This document shows positions 20,079 through 32,192 of a stretch of 64,000 nucleotides of DNA, one piece after another. How positions within the stretch are numbered: the first letter of the stretch is position 1; every line of letters begins with the position of its first letter. Where the stretch lies: positions 57,672,673 through 57,736,672 of the forward strand of contig NC_133653.1 in NCBI RefSeq assembly GCF_009905375.1. The letters are read 5' to 3'. The notes below the pieces were generated by a model. It made no database searches. It was not told the DNA's origin and worked only from the letters and a program-made list of their open reading frames with translations. Source of the stretch: Apium graveolens. Lineage: Eukaryota; Streptophyta; Magnoliopsida; Apiales; Apiaceae. A program made the position numbers and the translations under genes.

Positions 20079-21780
20079 TCTAAGATATATGTCCTAAGTC
20101 CAATCATGTATGAGGATTTAGGAATAACTTTTATGTAATCTGTTTTGATTTTATTGATATTAATAAAAGGCTTGTTTTGTTTTTATTGCGGGCTCTATCT
20201 ATTTAAATGTTTAAATAAGATATACCACAGTTTAGAGTAAAGCTTTTTATAGATTGTGATGAGATCATAATAATGAGACCTAAAAGATGATAACTCTAAA
20301 CTTAAATAGTTCCTGGTCGTAGGATTACTAACTGGTAATTAATAATCCGTAAAGATCGGTACATACTATGCTTGCTTCATTATGAAGGATGTCTGTTCTC
20401 ATAGATATTTGTGTGGTGATACTATAGCTAGTATGTAGGTGCTTATTATAGAATAAGTTCACTGAACATGACTCACACAGCTGAAAAACTGATGGAGTTC
20501 ACTCACGTGTCAGCAGTTGTTCACATAGTGATAGTTGTACAAGTATCCTTAGACTTGAGGTCATCATAGTCATCTTGTGTACACTGAACTATGCTTTAGT
20601 TTAGTTCTTAGTCTCAAGGGACAATTATAAGGGCTCTAATGGGTATAAGAATTTGTACACGAAGATAGTGTATGATCAATAAAGGATCTACCTCTTCCAG
20701 TGTAGGAAGAGAATGTTTAATGGTGATCCACTTATGTTAGTTCATGAATCTCTGGCCAGAGTGAATGAAATTAGAAAGGAGTTTCTAATTTACATTAAAT
20801 AGAACTAAGCATAGTGAATGGGAAAGCAAGTGATTAAATAAGATAGGCTTGACACAAGTTCCATGCCTTGTATTTAATCGTGACATTGCAGGGTATAAGC
20901 AATTAATTGTACGGTAACTACTCACTGAATAGGTTCTTGGTATTCTAAGCAGTGAATTCGTATTATCCGGATAGTCGCGATATGCTGAGAAGTATCCCTC
21001 AAGAATAAATATGATTAATTAATTAATCATATTTAATGAATTAGAGAATTTATATAAATAATGATAAAATAGTTTTATTATTATTTATTTCTACTACCGG
21101 CTTAATATTGAACCTACAGGGTCACACCATAAAAGAGAATGATTTAATGGTGGATGAATTAATTAATAATGGCTGATAATTATTTATTTATGAAATAAAT
21201 AATTAATTGGCAAATTTAATAATTGATTAAATGAGATTTAATTGATTATAAATTAATTAAGAAAAGGTTCTTAATATTATTAATTAAGAATTTAATTTTT
21301 GGAAATTAAATCAAGTGAGAGAATTATTTCTAAAGAGTTTAGAAAAAGGATTAATAATTAAAAGGTGTTTTAATTATTAGTGAGAATAATAAAGGGTTAA
21401 TAATAATAATATTTTATGGGAAAATTTTCAGCTGAAAATTTTGCCTATAAATATACTATTATAAACCCTATTTTTGCCTAAACCAAAAAGGTTTACAAAA
21501 CCCTAATTCTCTCCATCTCCTCCTCCTTCATTACATCATTTTCTTGGTAAATACCGGTGGAGTGCTTCACACTTGAGGAGCAGCTGCTAAGGATCTCCGT
21601 TCATCGTTTTTGGATCGCCATTAAAGACCTCTATCTTTCCATTAACGTAAAGCTTCTTAAGGTAAACATACTGAACTACGAATTAAATATTATTTTTTGC
21701 ATGGATCCTGCGGAGGGTTTCGATTTTTTTTAAGATTTAAATTTACGTTTTCGCTGCGTTTATGTGCTAAAAACCCTTCA
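20079..21780 (+). repeat. 5' LTR of element H
   Basis: About 1,702 bp, matching 26682-28389 throughout. It ends AAAACCCTTCA directly before the primer binding site. The first bases are altered compared with the right copy, so the start is placed by alignment. Confidence 0.85.
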
Positions 21781-21781
21781 A

Positions 21782-21793
21782 TGGCATCAGAGC
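21782..21793 (+). other. Primer binding site of H
   Basis: TGGCATCAGAGC differs by one base from the TGGTATCAGAGC complement of the initiator methionine tRNA 3' end used by most copia elements. Confidence 0.8.
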
Positions 21794-22615
21794 TACTTGC
21801 GAAAAGTTTTTAATTCGTTTATGTGTTTAACTAGTTTTCGATATATGAGCATGTACGTGATTCGCCATGATTTGATGTTGATATAATATGCTTATATATG
21901 TATGGTTTTGAATATATGATATTCATGTGAGTTGTATAATCATAAGATGATTATGTAATCTGTATATATACTGATATATACATGATTTATGTTTGTTCTA
22001 ATTATGAGAATCATATTAGATACGGATCTGAATTGGCTATTGCAGATTTGCTGAAATCTGGGTATGGTGTCCAATTTACGCAAACGAATACCCTATTCCA
22101 TAGGTAAACGAGCGTCTGAACAAAACTCATAGCTAAAGCTATCAATGACTCGTCTGTAAGGCGTTTGACATCGTATACTGCCCATAAACAGTGATGCTTG
22201 TTTTTCTGATTTGATTATGATTTTTCTAATTTTTGTCATATTTCTTTTTATGATTAGATCATGGATAATATAATATGTTAAGATCATATTATGTGTTTTA
22301 ACATGCTTTTATGTGTTGTATGAGCATGGTGGATGGTTATGGCCTTTCGACCTTAGTGTAATGGTTTTGGTTTTAAATACGACTTGCATGTCGTCAATCT
22401 TTGTAATCATAAATCTCGAATGTAACTCGAGTTATTCTTGTAAGTTCATTAGATTAGTTTTACTTTCAATCATGTAATGTAATTGAAGACTCAATAAGGC
22501 TATCCAATGGAGGTGATACAAAGAAGAAGACGAGGCATACAAGAAGTCTAAACAAAGAAGAAGACTTGTGTAATACGTAGTTGTATTTATTTCCATCACC
22601 ATTTTAGATTGACCT

Positions 22616-22645
22616 TGATCTTTATCATGAGCTTGATAAAGATCA
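22616..22645 (+). repeat. Perfect 12-bp hairpin in the leader of H
   Basis: TGATCTTTATCA at 22616-22627 and its exact inverse at 22634-22645, with the six-base loop TGAGCT. Confidence 0.85.
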
Positions 22646-23194
22646 CATAGGATAGGGCCATAAACACATTTACTTTATTGCACTTTACATTTACTTGTTT
22701 ATTTAATTATATATATGAGATATATGCCTATGTTTACCATGCGATGATAGATTTAGGTGAACTTAAATCAATATAAGGCGTGCTCTAGAAAATCTAGAAT
22801 AGGAATCGTTTCTTGCCTTAAAAATAAATATTATGGATACGATAATGAGATTCTTGTGTTTATGAAACACGTAATTGAATATGAATTTTCAATATTGAGA
22901 GAAAGGATGATTCTGTCAACAACAGATTTCTATCTGTAAGAAAGGGTTATTAAGTGACGCCTCTTGACAATGCTCCACCCGATATGGGAATCATCTGATT
23001 ATCGATTATTGATTTGAAATATTTAATTTAAAGGAAGAATCTCTTTATAATATGATTATGATTGTAACGTAATATAATCCCTCTAAAATTAAATAATATC
23101 AAGTAGTAATTGGCCAATGACACAACGGGCTTGTGTCGGTCAAAGCCTTCCAACATGGTAGAAAGTGGTTCTTATTTTTAAATCATTGTCGTTT

Positions 23195-23488
23195 CGTGCT
23201 ACAGCCGAGGGCTTTGATTTCAAAATAATAAATACTTCTCTATTACATAGAGATGTGTACATTGAATTAGAATCTAAAGGTCGGTACGTGCTACAGCCGT
23301 GGGCCGTTGGAGACTGATTCAATTGTACGAAATGTTGGGTTAAACTTGACTTAGAATATCGAGTTTGTCGTGCCACAGCCGTGACTCAATTAGTCAAGAG
23401 GCTAAACTTATATTAGGGAATAACATAAGATGTAATTGACAAGAGTTGTCTGCCTATTGAACATCACATGATGTTTCGTGCCACAGCC
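23195..23488 (+). repeat. Four CGTGCYACAGCC repeats in the leader of H
   Basis: Copies at 23195, 23287, 23369 and 23477, spaced 92, 82 and 108 bases. Two have CTACAGCC and two CCACAGCC. Flanking sequence between copies is not obviously repeated, so the motif itself seems conserved. Confidence 0.85.
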
Positions 23489-23691
23489 AAGGTTGTGTGA
23501 TGGAATGTAGGATCCCTATTTCCACTAGCATTATGAATGCTTAATTTTAACTTAGGGGGTTGAAAAAATTAGATAAACTAGTGGGAGACACTTACGAATA
23601 AAGACCCGATTCATATAGTGTTTTGAAATGAAATTGAATATTTACTAAGTGTTGTTATGTGTTTATCATTTACAGATTTACTATATTCGTC

Positions 23692-26667
23692 ATGTCTTCT
23701 GCACTATCACTCTGGAGCATACTAGATGCTCACAAGTTGACTGGTCCTAATTTAGCTATTTGTTTTCACTGTAACAAGTTGGGGCACTGGAAGAGGAACT
23801 GCAAGGTTTACCTTGCAGAATTGAAGAAGAAGGGTAGTGAGACTACCGCTTCTGATTCAGGCATGTTAATGATCGAAGTTAATATGTCACTAGGTCAAAT
23901 TTATACTTGGGTATTAGATACCGCCTGTGGTTCTCATATTTGCAATTCGTTGCAAGGCTTAAAGGGAAGTAGGACTCTTGAAAAATATGAGGTGATTCTA
24001 CGTATGGGCAATGAAGCAAGGATTGCGGCCATATCTGTAGGATCATTTAGTTTACATATGCCTACGGGCAAGACTATTATTTTGAATAATTGTTATTACG
24101 TTCCCTCTATTGTGAGGAATATTGTTTCTATTCCTATGTTGGATGTGGATGGTTTTTCATTTATTATTAAGAATAATGAATGTTCTATCCTTAGAGATAA
24201 TGTTCTTTTTGGACGTGGCATTTTAAATAATGGTCTGTATGTATGTGACGTAGAGCATGATTTACTTCAGATTGAACAAACTAATAAAAGAAAACGAGAT
24301 GATGAAAATCTGACCTATTTATGACACTGTAGGCTAGGTCATATTAGTGAAAATAGACTGCGGACATTGCATAAGGAAGGGTTACTTGACCCCTTTGATT
24401 TTGAATCATATCCTACATGCGAGTCTTGTCTATTGGGTAAAATGAACAAATCTCCATTTAGTGGACATGGAGAGAGGGCTGCAGATTTGCTAGAATTGGT
24501 ACACACAGATGTATGTTGACCAATGTCTACGCAAGCCATGGGTGGATTTTCGTACTTCATTACTTTCATAGATGATAGATCTAGATTCGGATATGTGTAT
24601 TTGATGAAACACAGGTCTGAAGCTATTGAAAAGTTCAAATAATATAAACATGAAGCGGAAAAACAAACCAAACACAGTATTATAACTCTTCGATCAGATC
24701 GAGGTGGTGAATACTTGAATGGAGAGTTTCTAGATTATCTCAAAGAAAATGGTATAGTCTCCCAGTGGACTCCTCCATATACACCACAGTTAAATGGGGT
24801 ATGTGAAAGGAGAAATCGAACTTTGTTAGACATGGTTCGGTCCATGATGAGCTATGCGAATCTTCCAGTATTCCTATGGGGTTATGCATTAGAAACCTCA
24901 GCATATTTACTGAATAAGGTGCCTTCCAAATCGGTTCCTCAAACACCATATGAGAAATGGAAAGAAAGGAAACCAAGTCTTAAACACGTTAAGATTTGGG
25001 GATGTCCAGCTTATGTCAAGAAAGTTGACCCAGATAAGCTGGAATCTCGATCCGTAAAATGTAATTTTGTGGGATATCCTAAAGAGACTTTGGGGTATTA
25101 CTTTTACACCGATCATCGGGTGTTTGTCTCCAGACATGCTACCTTCTTGGAAAAGGAGTTTATCCTTGAAGGAAACAGTTTGAGCAAAATTGAACTTGAT
25201 AAAGTTCAAGAAGCACAAACTACTACGGATCAAGTGGAAACACCTGTTCAGACTGAACAACCTTCTGTGGAACATCCCATTCGTAGGACAGGGAGAGTGT
25301 CTCACCAACCTGAGAGGTATTATGGCCTTGTCATTGAGAATGACAATGAGTTGTTAATCATTGATGATGACAACCCTGTGACCTATAATGAGGCTATGAG
25401 TAGTGTTGACTCAGAGAAATGGCATAGTGCCATGAAATCCGAAATGGAATCTATGTATACCAACCAAGTATAGACTCTGGTTGAGGCGCCTGAAGGTGTT
25501 AAGCCTATTGGGTGCAAGTGGGTATACAAAAGAAAGATTGGAGTAGATGGCCAGGTGGAGACCTATAAGGCCAGGCTCGTGGCAAAAGGATTCAAACAAA
25601 GGCAAGGGATTGACTTTGATGAAACTTTTTCGCCTGTAGCCCTGTTAAAATCAATTAGGATTTTGCTTGCGATTGGTGCTTACTACGACTATGAGATCTG
25701 AAAAATGGACGTGAAAATGGCCTTCCTCAATGGGGAACTTGAGGAGGAAGTGTATATAACACAGCCAGAGGGTTTTCTTTTCAAGGGAAATGAACACCTA
25801 GTGTGTAAGCTGCTGCGAACCATATATGGTTTAAGGCAAGCTTCTCGTAGATGGAACATCCGTTTTGATGAGACAATTAAAGAGTTTGGTTTTATCAAAA
25901 ACATAGATGAACCATGTGTCTACAAGAAGGTTAGTGGGAGCGCGGTAACATTTCTTGTATTGTATGTGGATGACATACTTCTTATAGGAAATGATATACC
26001 GATGCTACAATCAGTCAAAGTATGGCTATCAAAGAACTTCACCATGAAGGACTTGGGAGAAGCATCCTACATTCTCGGTATGAAGACCTTATAGAGATAG
26101 ATCTAGAAAGTGCTTAAAAGGTTTAGCATGGAAAACTCCAAAAGAGGTCTCATACCGATGAGCCATGGAGTGTCCCTTTCTGAAAAAATGTCTCCTAAGA
26201 CACCTTAGGAAAGAGAGCGTATGAGTAAGATTCCTTATGCTTCAGCAATAGGATTTATCATGTACGCGATATTGTGTACAAGGCCTGATGTTGCTTATTC
26301 AATTAGTGTGACGAGCAGATATCAGTCCAATCCAGGTGAAGACCACTGGAAAGCAGTGAAAAACATCCTTAAGTACTTGCGAATGACTCAGGACATTTTT
26401 CTTGTTTTTGGTGGTGAATCTGAGTTGAAAATAGAGGGTTATACTGACTCTAGTTTTCAATCAGAAAGTGATAGCAAATCCATGTCAGGGTACGTGTTTA
26501 CTCTGAATGGTGGTGCAATTCAGATTGTTGAAAGAGGAGATGTCAACGTCGAGAGAGTTGACACACATAACAACGTAGCAGACCCACTCACAAAGCCACT
26601 TTCTCAGAGTCACTTTGATCGTCATAAAGACAAGATGGGTATTGGATACCAGAGTGATTGGCTTTAG
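23692..26667 (+). pseudogene. Element H gag-pol, decayed
   Basis: Begins MSSALSLWSIL and jumps after some 20 residues to a gag zinc knuckle, CFHCNKLGHWKRNC, so most of gag is deleted. Next come protease DTACGSHI (Asp-Thr at the active site), integrase with SDRGGEYLN and [10 protein letters not shown] with MDVKMAFLNG and YVDD near 25960, and a shortened RNase H. Stops lie at 24322, about 24518, about 24641, 25471, about 25699 and in a cluster near 26092-26105. Several fit Trp TGG changed to TGA or TAG. RNase H is cut after SMSGYVFTLNGGA and resumes just before ADPLTKPL, so its catalytic core is gone. Confidence 0.88.
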
Positions 26668-26670
26668 TAC

Positions 26671-26681
26671 AAGTGGGATAT
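26671..26681 (+). other. Polypurine tract of H
   Basis: AAGTGGGATAT directly before the TGAAAG start of the 3' LTR. Confidence 0.7.
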
Positions 26682-28389
26682 TGAAAGAAATATGTCCTAA
26701 GTTCAATCATGTATGAGGATTTAGGAATAACTTTTATGTAATCTGTTTTAATTTCATTGATATTAATAAAAGGCTTGTTTTGTTTTTATTGCGGGCTCTA
26801 TCTATTTAAATGTTTAAATAAGATATACCACAGTTTAGAGTAAAGCTTTTTATGGATTGTGATGAGATCATAATAATGAGACCTAAAAGATGATAACTCT
26901 AAACTTAAATAGTTCCTGGTCGTAGGATTACTAACTGGTAATTAATAATCCACAAAGATCGGTACATACTATGCTTGCTTCATTATGAAGGATGTCTGTT
27001 CTCATAGACATTTGTGTGGTGACACTATAGCTAGTATGTAGGTGCTTATTATAGAATAAGTTCACTGAACATGACTCACACAGGTGAACAACTGATGGAG
27101 TTCACTCACGTGTCAGCAGTTGTTCACATAGTGATAGTTGTACACGTATCCTTAGAGTTGAGGTCATCATAGTCATCTTGTGTACACTGAACTATTCTTT
27201 GGTTTAGTTCTTAGTCTCAAGGGACAATTATAAGGGCTCTACTGGGTATAGGAATTTGTACACGAAGATAGTGTATGATCAATAAAGGATCTACCCCTTC
27301 CAGTGTAGGAAGAGAATGTTCAATGCTGATCCACTTATTTTAGTTTAGGAATCTCTAGCCAGAGTGAATGAAATTAGAAAGGAGTTTCTAATTTACATTA
27401 AATAGAACTAAGCATAGTGAATGGGAAAGAAAGTGATTAAATAAGATAGGCTTGACACAAGTTCCATGTCTTGTATTTAATCATGACATTGCAGGGTAGA
27501 AGGAATTAATTGTACGGTAACTACTCACTGAATAGGTTCTTGGTATTCTAAGCAGTGAATTCGTATTATCCAGATAGTCGCGATATGCTGAGAAGTATCC
27601 CTCACGATGTAGAATAAATATGATTAATTAATTAATCATATTTAATGAATTAGAGAATTTATATAAATTATGATAAAATAGTTTTATTATTATTTATTTC
27701 TACTACCGGCTTAATATTGAACCTACAGGGTCACACCATAAAAGATAATGATTTAATGGTGGAGGAATTAATTAATAATGGCTGATAATTATTTATTTAT
27801 GAAATAAATAATTAATTGGCAAATTTAATAATTGATTAAATTAGATTTAATTGATTATAAATTAATTAAGAAAAGGTTCTTAATATTATTAATTAAGAAT
27901 TTAATTTTTGGAAATTAAATCAAGTTAGAGAATTATTTCTAAAGAGTTTAGAAAAAGGATTAATAATTAAAAGGTGTTTTAATTATTAGTGAGAATAATA
28001 AAGGGTTAATAATAATAATATTTTATGGAAAAATTTTCAGCTGAAAATTTTGCCTATAAATATACTATTATAAACCCTATTTTTGCCTAAACCAAAAAGG
28101 TTTACAAAATCCTAATTCTCTTCATCTCCTCCTCCTTCATTACATCGTTTTCTTGGTGGATACCGGTGGAGTGCTTCACACTTGAGGAGCAGCTGCTAAG
28201 GATCTCCGTTCATCGTTTTTGGATCGCCATTAAAGACCTCCATCTTTTCATTAACGTAAAGCTTCTTAAGGTAAACATAATGAACTATGAATTAAATATT
28301 ATTTTTCGCATGGATCCTGCGGAGGGTTTCGGTTTTTTTTAAGATTTAAATTTACGTTTTCGCTGCGTTTATGAGCTAAAAACCCTTCA
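26682..28389 (+). repeat. 3' LTR of element H
   Basis: About 1,708 bp from TGAAAGAAATATG to AACCCTTCA, a direct repeat of 20079-21780. Element C resumes at 28390 with AGAACTGCTCC. Confidence 0.9.
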
Positions 28390-29560
28390 AGAACTGCTCC
28401 AACTGCATAGTCACTTGCATCGCACATCATCTCAAGAGGTTCATTCCAATCAGGTGCAGTTATGACATGTGCCGTGATTAAACTCTTCTTCAATGTCTCA
28501 AAAGCTGCAAGGCACTCGTCATCAAACTTGAAAGGGACATCTTTCTCTATAAAACTGCACAATGGCTTCGAAATCTTTAAAAAGTCCTTGATGAAACGCC
28601 TATAAAAACCCGCATGCCCAAGAAAACTGTGAATTTCCTTAACAGAATTAGGTGGAGGAAGATTCTCAATGACCCCCACCTTGGCTTTGTCCACCTCAAG
28701 ACCCTTACTAGAAACCTTGTGCCCAAAAATAATGCCTTGTCACGCCATAAAGTGATATTTCTCCCAATTGAGAACCAAATTGCAAGCATTCATCAAAAGA
28801 ATCACCAAATACAGAGAATTTGTCCATGAACACCTCCATATTCTGGCCAATCATATCAGAAAAGATGGCCATCATACATCTCTGAAATGTGGCCGGTGCA
28901 CCACAAAGACCAAAAGAAATTCGTCTGAAGGCGAAAGTACCAAATGGACAAGTGAAGGTAGTTTTCTCCTGATATTATGGAGCGATATAAATCTGATTGT
29001 AACCCGAATAGACATCCAGAAGATAGTAGTACTCATGACCAGTCAATCTGTCAAGCATCTGATCAATGAAGGGCAAAGGGAAGTGATCTTTCCTAGTGGC
29101 CTTGTTTAGCTTCTTGTAGTCCATACAAACTCTCCACCCCGTGACTGTTCGTGTAGGAATAAGCTCATTCTTCTCATTTGCTACCACAATAATTCCACCT
29201 TTCTTTGGCACATATTGAACTGGGCTCACCCAGAACAGTCATAAAATAGAATAGATGATCCCTGCATCTAGCCACTTAAGAATTTCCTTCTTCACTACTT
29301 CCTTCTTGATTGGATTAAGTCTTCTTTGCTGCTCGACCGTAGGCTTGCTACCTTCCTCTAGCAGAATTTTATGCATGCAGTAAGAAGGGCTGATTCCCTT
29401 GATATTTGCTATAGTCCAACCAATTTCCGATTTAAACTATCTCAGAATCCACAGAAGCTTTTCCTCGTCACTACCTGAAAGCTCAGATGCAATAATCACA
29501 GGCAGAGTAGATGCATCACCTAAAAAAGCATACCTCAAATGCTCAAGTTAAGGCTTAAGC
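28390..29560 (-). pseudogene. Element C reverse transcriptase, broken
   Basis: Ty3/gypsy RT on the - strand. From high to low coordinates it shows VCMDYKKLNKATRKDHFPLPF, YYLLDVYSGYNQI, the FRRISFGLCGAPATF region and SFLGHAGFYRRFI. Where Athila RTs have the catalytic pair in a FMDDF-like motif, this copy reads FMDKF, losing one essential aspartate. A stop follows QIYIAP near 28975, and frames shift between 28700 and 28975. The 5' part of RNase H (DASDYAVGAVL) is included before the break made by element H. It cannot be active. Confidence 0.85.
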
Positions 29561-30249
29561 TCGAGAGTGGGGGCTTCCTCAATAGATGACTTGAGGCGTT
29601 TAGGAGCTTTGTTCAATTCCTCTATTCCAACAGATTCAAAAGGCATATCAATATTTCTCTTTCAGGGAGAAGCATTCAAATATTGCAATTGTTCTTTACC
29701 TTCATCATCTTCACTATCTGAAATCCCCAATAAGGCCTTTTCTAAGGCATCAGACCTCAACAATTGATCAAGTTCCGAAGTCACCGCAGAATCGACCAAC
29801 TCTACCTTTAAGAACTCCTCATTTTCCATAGGCAATTTCATAGTATTGAACACATTAAAAGTTACATCCTGATCCAGCACTCGCATTGTAAGCTCACCCT
29901 TCTGCACATCTATCAATGTTCGGTTAGTCGCCAAGAAAGGTCTTCCCAAGATTATGGGAGTCTTCTTATCCTCCTCGAAATCAAGAATTACGAAATCAGC
30001 AAGGAAGATGAGTTTATCAACCTTGACCAAGACATCCTCCACAATACCTCGAGGATATGTAATAGAACGGTCGGCCAACTGCAAAGTCATATATGTCGGT
30101 TTTGGATCAGGTAAATCCAATTGCTTGATTATTGACAAATGCATTAGATTGATGCTAGCTCCCAAGTCACATAAGCATCTGTCAAAAGACCCTTTTCCAA
30201 TAGTACACGGAATATTGAAGCTTCCCGGATCTTTAATCTTCGGAGGCAA
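29561..30249 (-). pseudogene. Element C aspartic protease region
   Basis: An open stretch of 195 codons (29662-30249) on the - strand carries the retropepsin-like LCDLGASINLM, where the Asp is the active-site residue. ADFVILDFEEDKKTPIILGRPFL follows, the flap and second half typical of Athila protease, and then an acidic linker towards RT. The upstream border is a stop in front of PPKIKDPGSF. It would process the gag-pol polyprotein. Below 29662 the linker to RT has stops. Confidence 0.82.
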
Positions 30250-32065
30250 CTTCTGTTACAGTACAACACTGCATTCCTCCGTGAGAGTGACAGTCTCTAA
30301 ATCATCTAGCTTCACTTTCCGAGAAAGAATACCTTTCATAAACTTTGCATAACTAGGCATTTGCTCAAGAGCCTCAGCGGAAGGTATGTTGATATGAAGT
30401 TTCTTGAACATCTCCAGAAACTTCTCAAATTGCTTCTCCAACTATTTCTTTTACAGCTGCTTAGGAAAAGACGGTGGAGGATAGATCTATTTCTCCCCTG
30501 TATTACCCTCAGGAGGAGTGTGCTCAACAGTAGTCTTCCTTGGTTCCACTTCTGCTTCCTGATGCTCTATTTCTTTTTCAGCCCCAGCTTCTTTAGTCGA
30601 CACTTGAGTTTGTTTGGGATTCGCAACCTTTCCAGACCTCAAAGTGATTGCCTTTACCTGCTCCTTAGCTTCCCTCTTTCCTGAACTTCAGTGTCATTGG
30701 GTAGTGTACCAGGCTGACGATTTAGCAAGGCATTGGCAATTTGCCCAATTTAATTTTCCAAGGTCTTGATAGAAATGACTTGGCTCTTGCACATAAGCTT
30801 CAACTCCTCTAATTCAGATTTTTTATTAACTTGTTGCAGCTGGAGTTGCTGCCTTGGTGTATATTGCGGTTGCTGAAAACTGGGGGGGGGGGGGGTTGTA
30901 CTGCTTACCTGGATACTGGTGATAAGGCTGTTGAACCGCATTCTGGGCGTTGCTCCAACTGAAATTAGGATGATTGGTTGTTAGGATGATAAGTGGCTGA
31001 CACATATTGCTGTGAACGCTGAAAGTTGCTCACGAACTGAGCTGATTCACTAGAAATTGTGCACTGATCAATGTCATGGGCACCAGCACAAAGCTCACAA
31101 ACACTAGCGATTTGATTAACTCTATAATTAGCCAAAGTGTCCACCTTCATCGTCAAAGCCTTAAGTTGGGCTCCTATAGCATTTGCTGCATCCAACTCTA
31201 GAATTTCAGCTACTTTTCCCTGAGTCAGTCTCTAGGAAGGATTCTGGCATTCATTAACAGTCATCAGTTCGATCAATTCATAGGCTTCATCGTAGCTCTT
31301 AGCCCACAAGGCTCCTCCTGATGCTGCATCGAGCATGGGTCTAGAAGTAGCACCCAATCCATTGTAGAAACAATTTATAATCATCCAATCGGGTTTGCCA
31401 TGGTGTGGGAACTTCCTTAGCAACTCCTTATATGGATCCCAAGCCTCACACAGAGATTCTTTAGTTTGCTGAGCAAACTGAGTAAGAGCATTCCTGATTG
31501 CAGCGGTCTTCACCATAGGGAAGAATTTAGTGAGAAACTTTTGAGTAAGATCTTCCCAAGTGGTGATAGACCCTGCTGGTAGAGAATGTAACCATCACTT
31601 AGCTTTATCCCTCAGAGAGAATGGGAAGAGTCGCAGCTTGATAGCATCTTCAGTCAAATCATTGAACTTGAAAGTGTCGTAGATCTGGATGAAATCCCTG
31701 ATGTGCATGTTGGGGTCTTCACTAGGAGAACCCCCAAACTGAACTGAGTTCTATATCATCTAAATCGTGCTTGACTTGATCTCAAAAATGTTGGCCCTGA
31801 TGGTTGGCCTGATGATGCTTGACTGAATGTCATTGATCTTAGATTGAGAATAGTCCATCAAAACCTTAGGATTTTCTCCTTGCTCTCCATCACTACTAAA
31901 ACTGGTTCCTCGACTTTTTCTTCTTCTTCTTCTTCTTCTTCTTCTTCTTCTTCTACCTTCTTTTCTTCTTCAAAAACTTCCTTTCAAACCACCACAACTT
32001 CTTCCTCGGCTTTATCCAGAGTTCTCTTACGAGACTGCGAACGCATATGCATACACCCTCGCTAG
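30250..32065 (-). pseudogene. Element C gag, broken
   Basis: Retrotransposon gag on the - strand. The N-terminus near 32050 is followed by a Glu-rich tract encoded by a (CTT)n microsatellite. Then come the gag core with HIRDFIQIYDTF and FSLRDKAK-like motifs, ESLCEAWDPYKELLRKFPHHG (31232-31516), a zinc knuckle CELCAGAHDIDQC (CX2CX3HX4C, near 31085) and a Lys/Glu-rich tail to the protease. Several stops and a run of 14 G at 30882-30895 break the frame. Gag forms the particle and binds the RNA. Confidence 0.82.
31918..31953 (-). repeat. (CTT)n microsatellite in gag of C
   Basis: About twelve TTC/CTT triplets on the + strand, poly-Glu on the coding strand. The orthologous part of element E (52820-52850) has only a few triplets, so the tract expanded here. 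Confidence 0.85.
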
Positions 32066-32168
32066 AGTACCTAAAATAAGACAAGGAAACAGATAAGTAA
32101 CAATATCCGAGTCAATGAACTTTAACGACCACTGATGGAAAACACATTAACTAAAAATTAACACCGAG

Positions 32169-32186
32169 TCCCCGAAAGCGGCGCCA
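32169..32186 (-). other. Primer binding site of C
   Basis: On the - strand TGGCGCCGCTTTCGGGGA, the Athila-type site complementary to the 3' end of tRNA-Asp, a few bases after the 5' LTR. Confidence 0.8.
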
Positions 32187-32192
32187 AAAACT

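Larger units (their letters stand above)
21794..23691 (+). other. Long leader of element H
   Basis: About 1.9 kb with no supported ORF. It holds a perfect 12-bp hairpin (22616-22645) and four copies of CGTGCYACAGCC (23195-23488), both described separately. Leader structure may serve RNA packaging or translation control. That is inference. Confidence 0.6.
20079..28389 (+). mobile_element. Element H: decayed Ty1/copia retrotransposon with both LTRs
   Basis: Two direct repeats of about 1.7 kb enclose a primer binding site, a long leader, gag-pol remnants in integrase-before-RT order and a polypurine tract. It lies in the pol of element C, opposite in orientation to it. The LTRs differ at a couple of dozen positions by eye, so the insertion is moderately old. 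No clear target-site duplication remains: the left end reads TCTAAGAT where the right LTR starts TGAAAGAA, and about ten bases of C appear to be missing at the junction. Confidence 0.88.

Noticed and set aside
22757..22939. 60-codon ORF in the leader of H
   Set aside because: No recognisable protein, and a chance ORF is likely in AT-rich leader sequence.
31844..32065. Ser-rich + strand ORF (poly-Ser)
   Set aside because: It is the antisense of the Glu-rich gag tract encoded by the (CTT)n repeat in element C.
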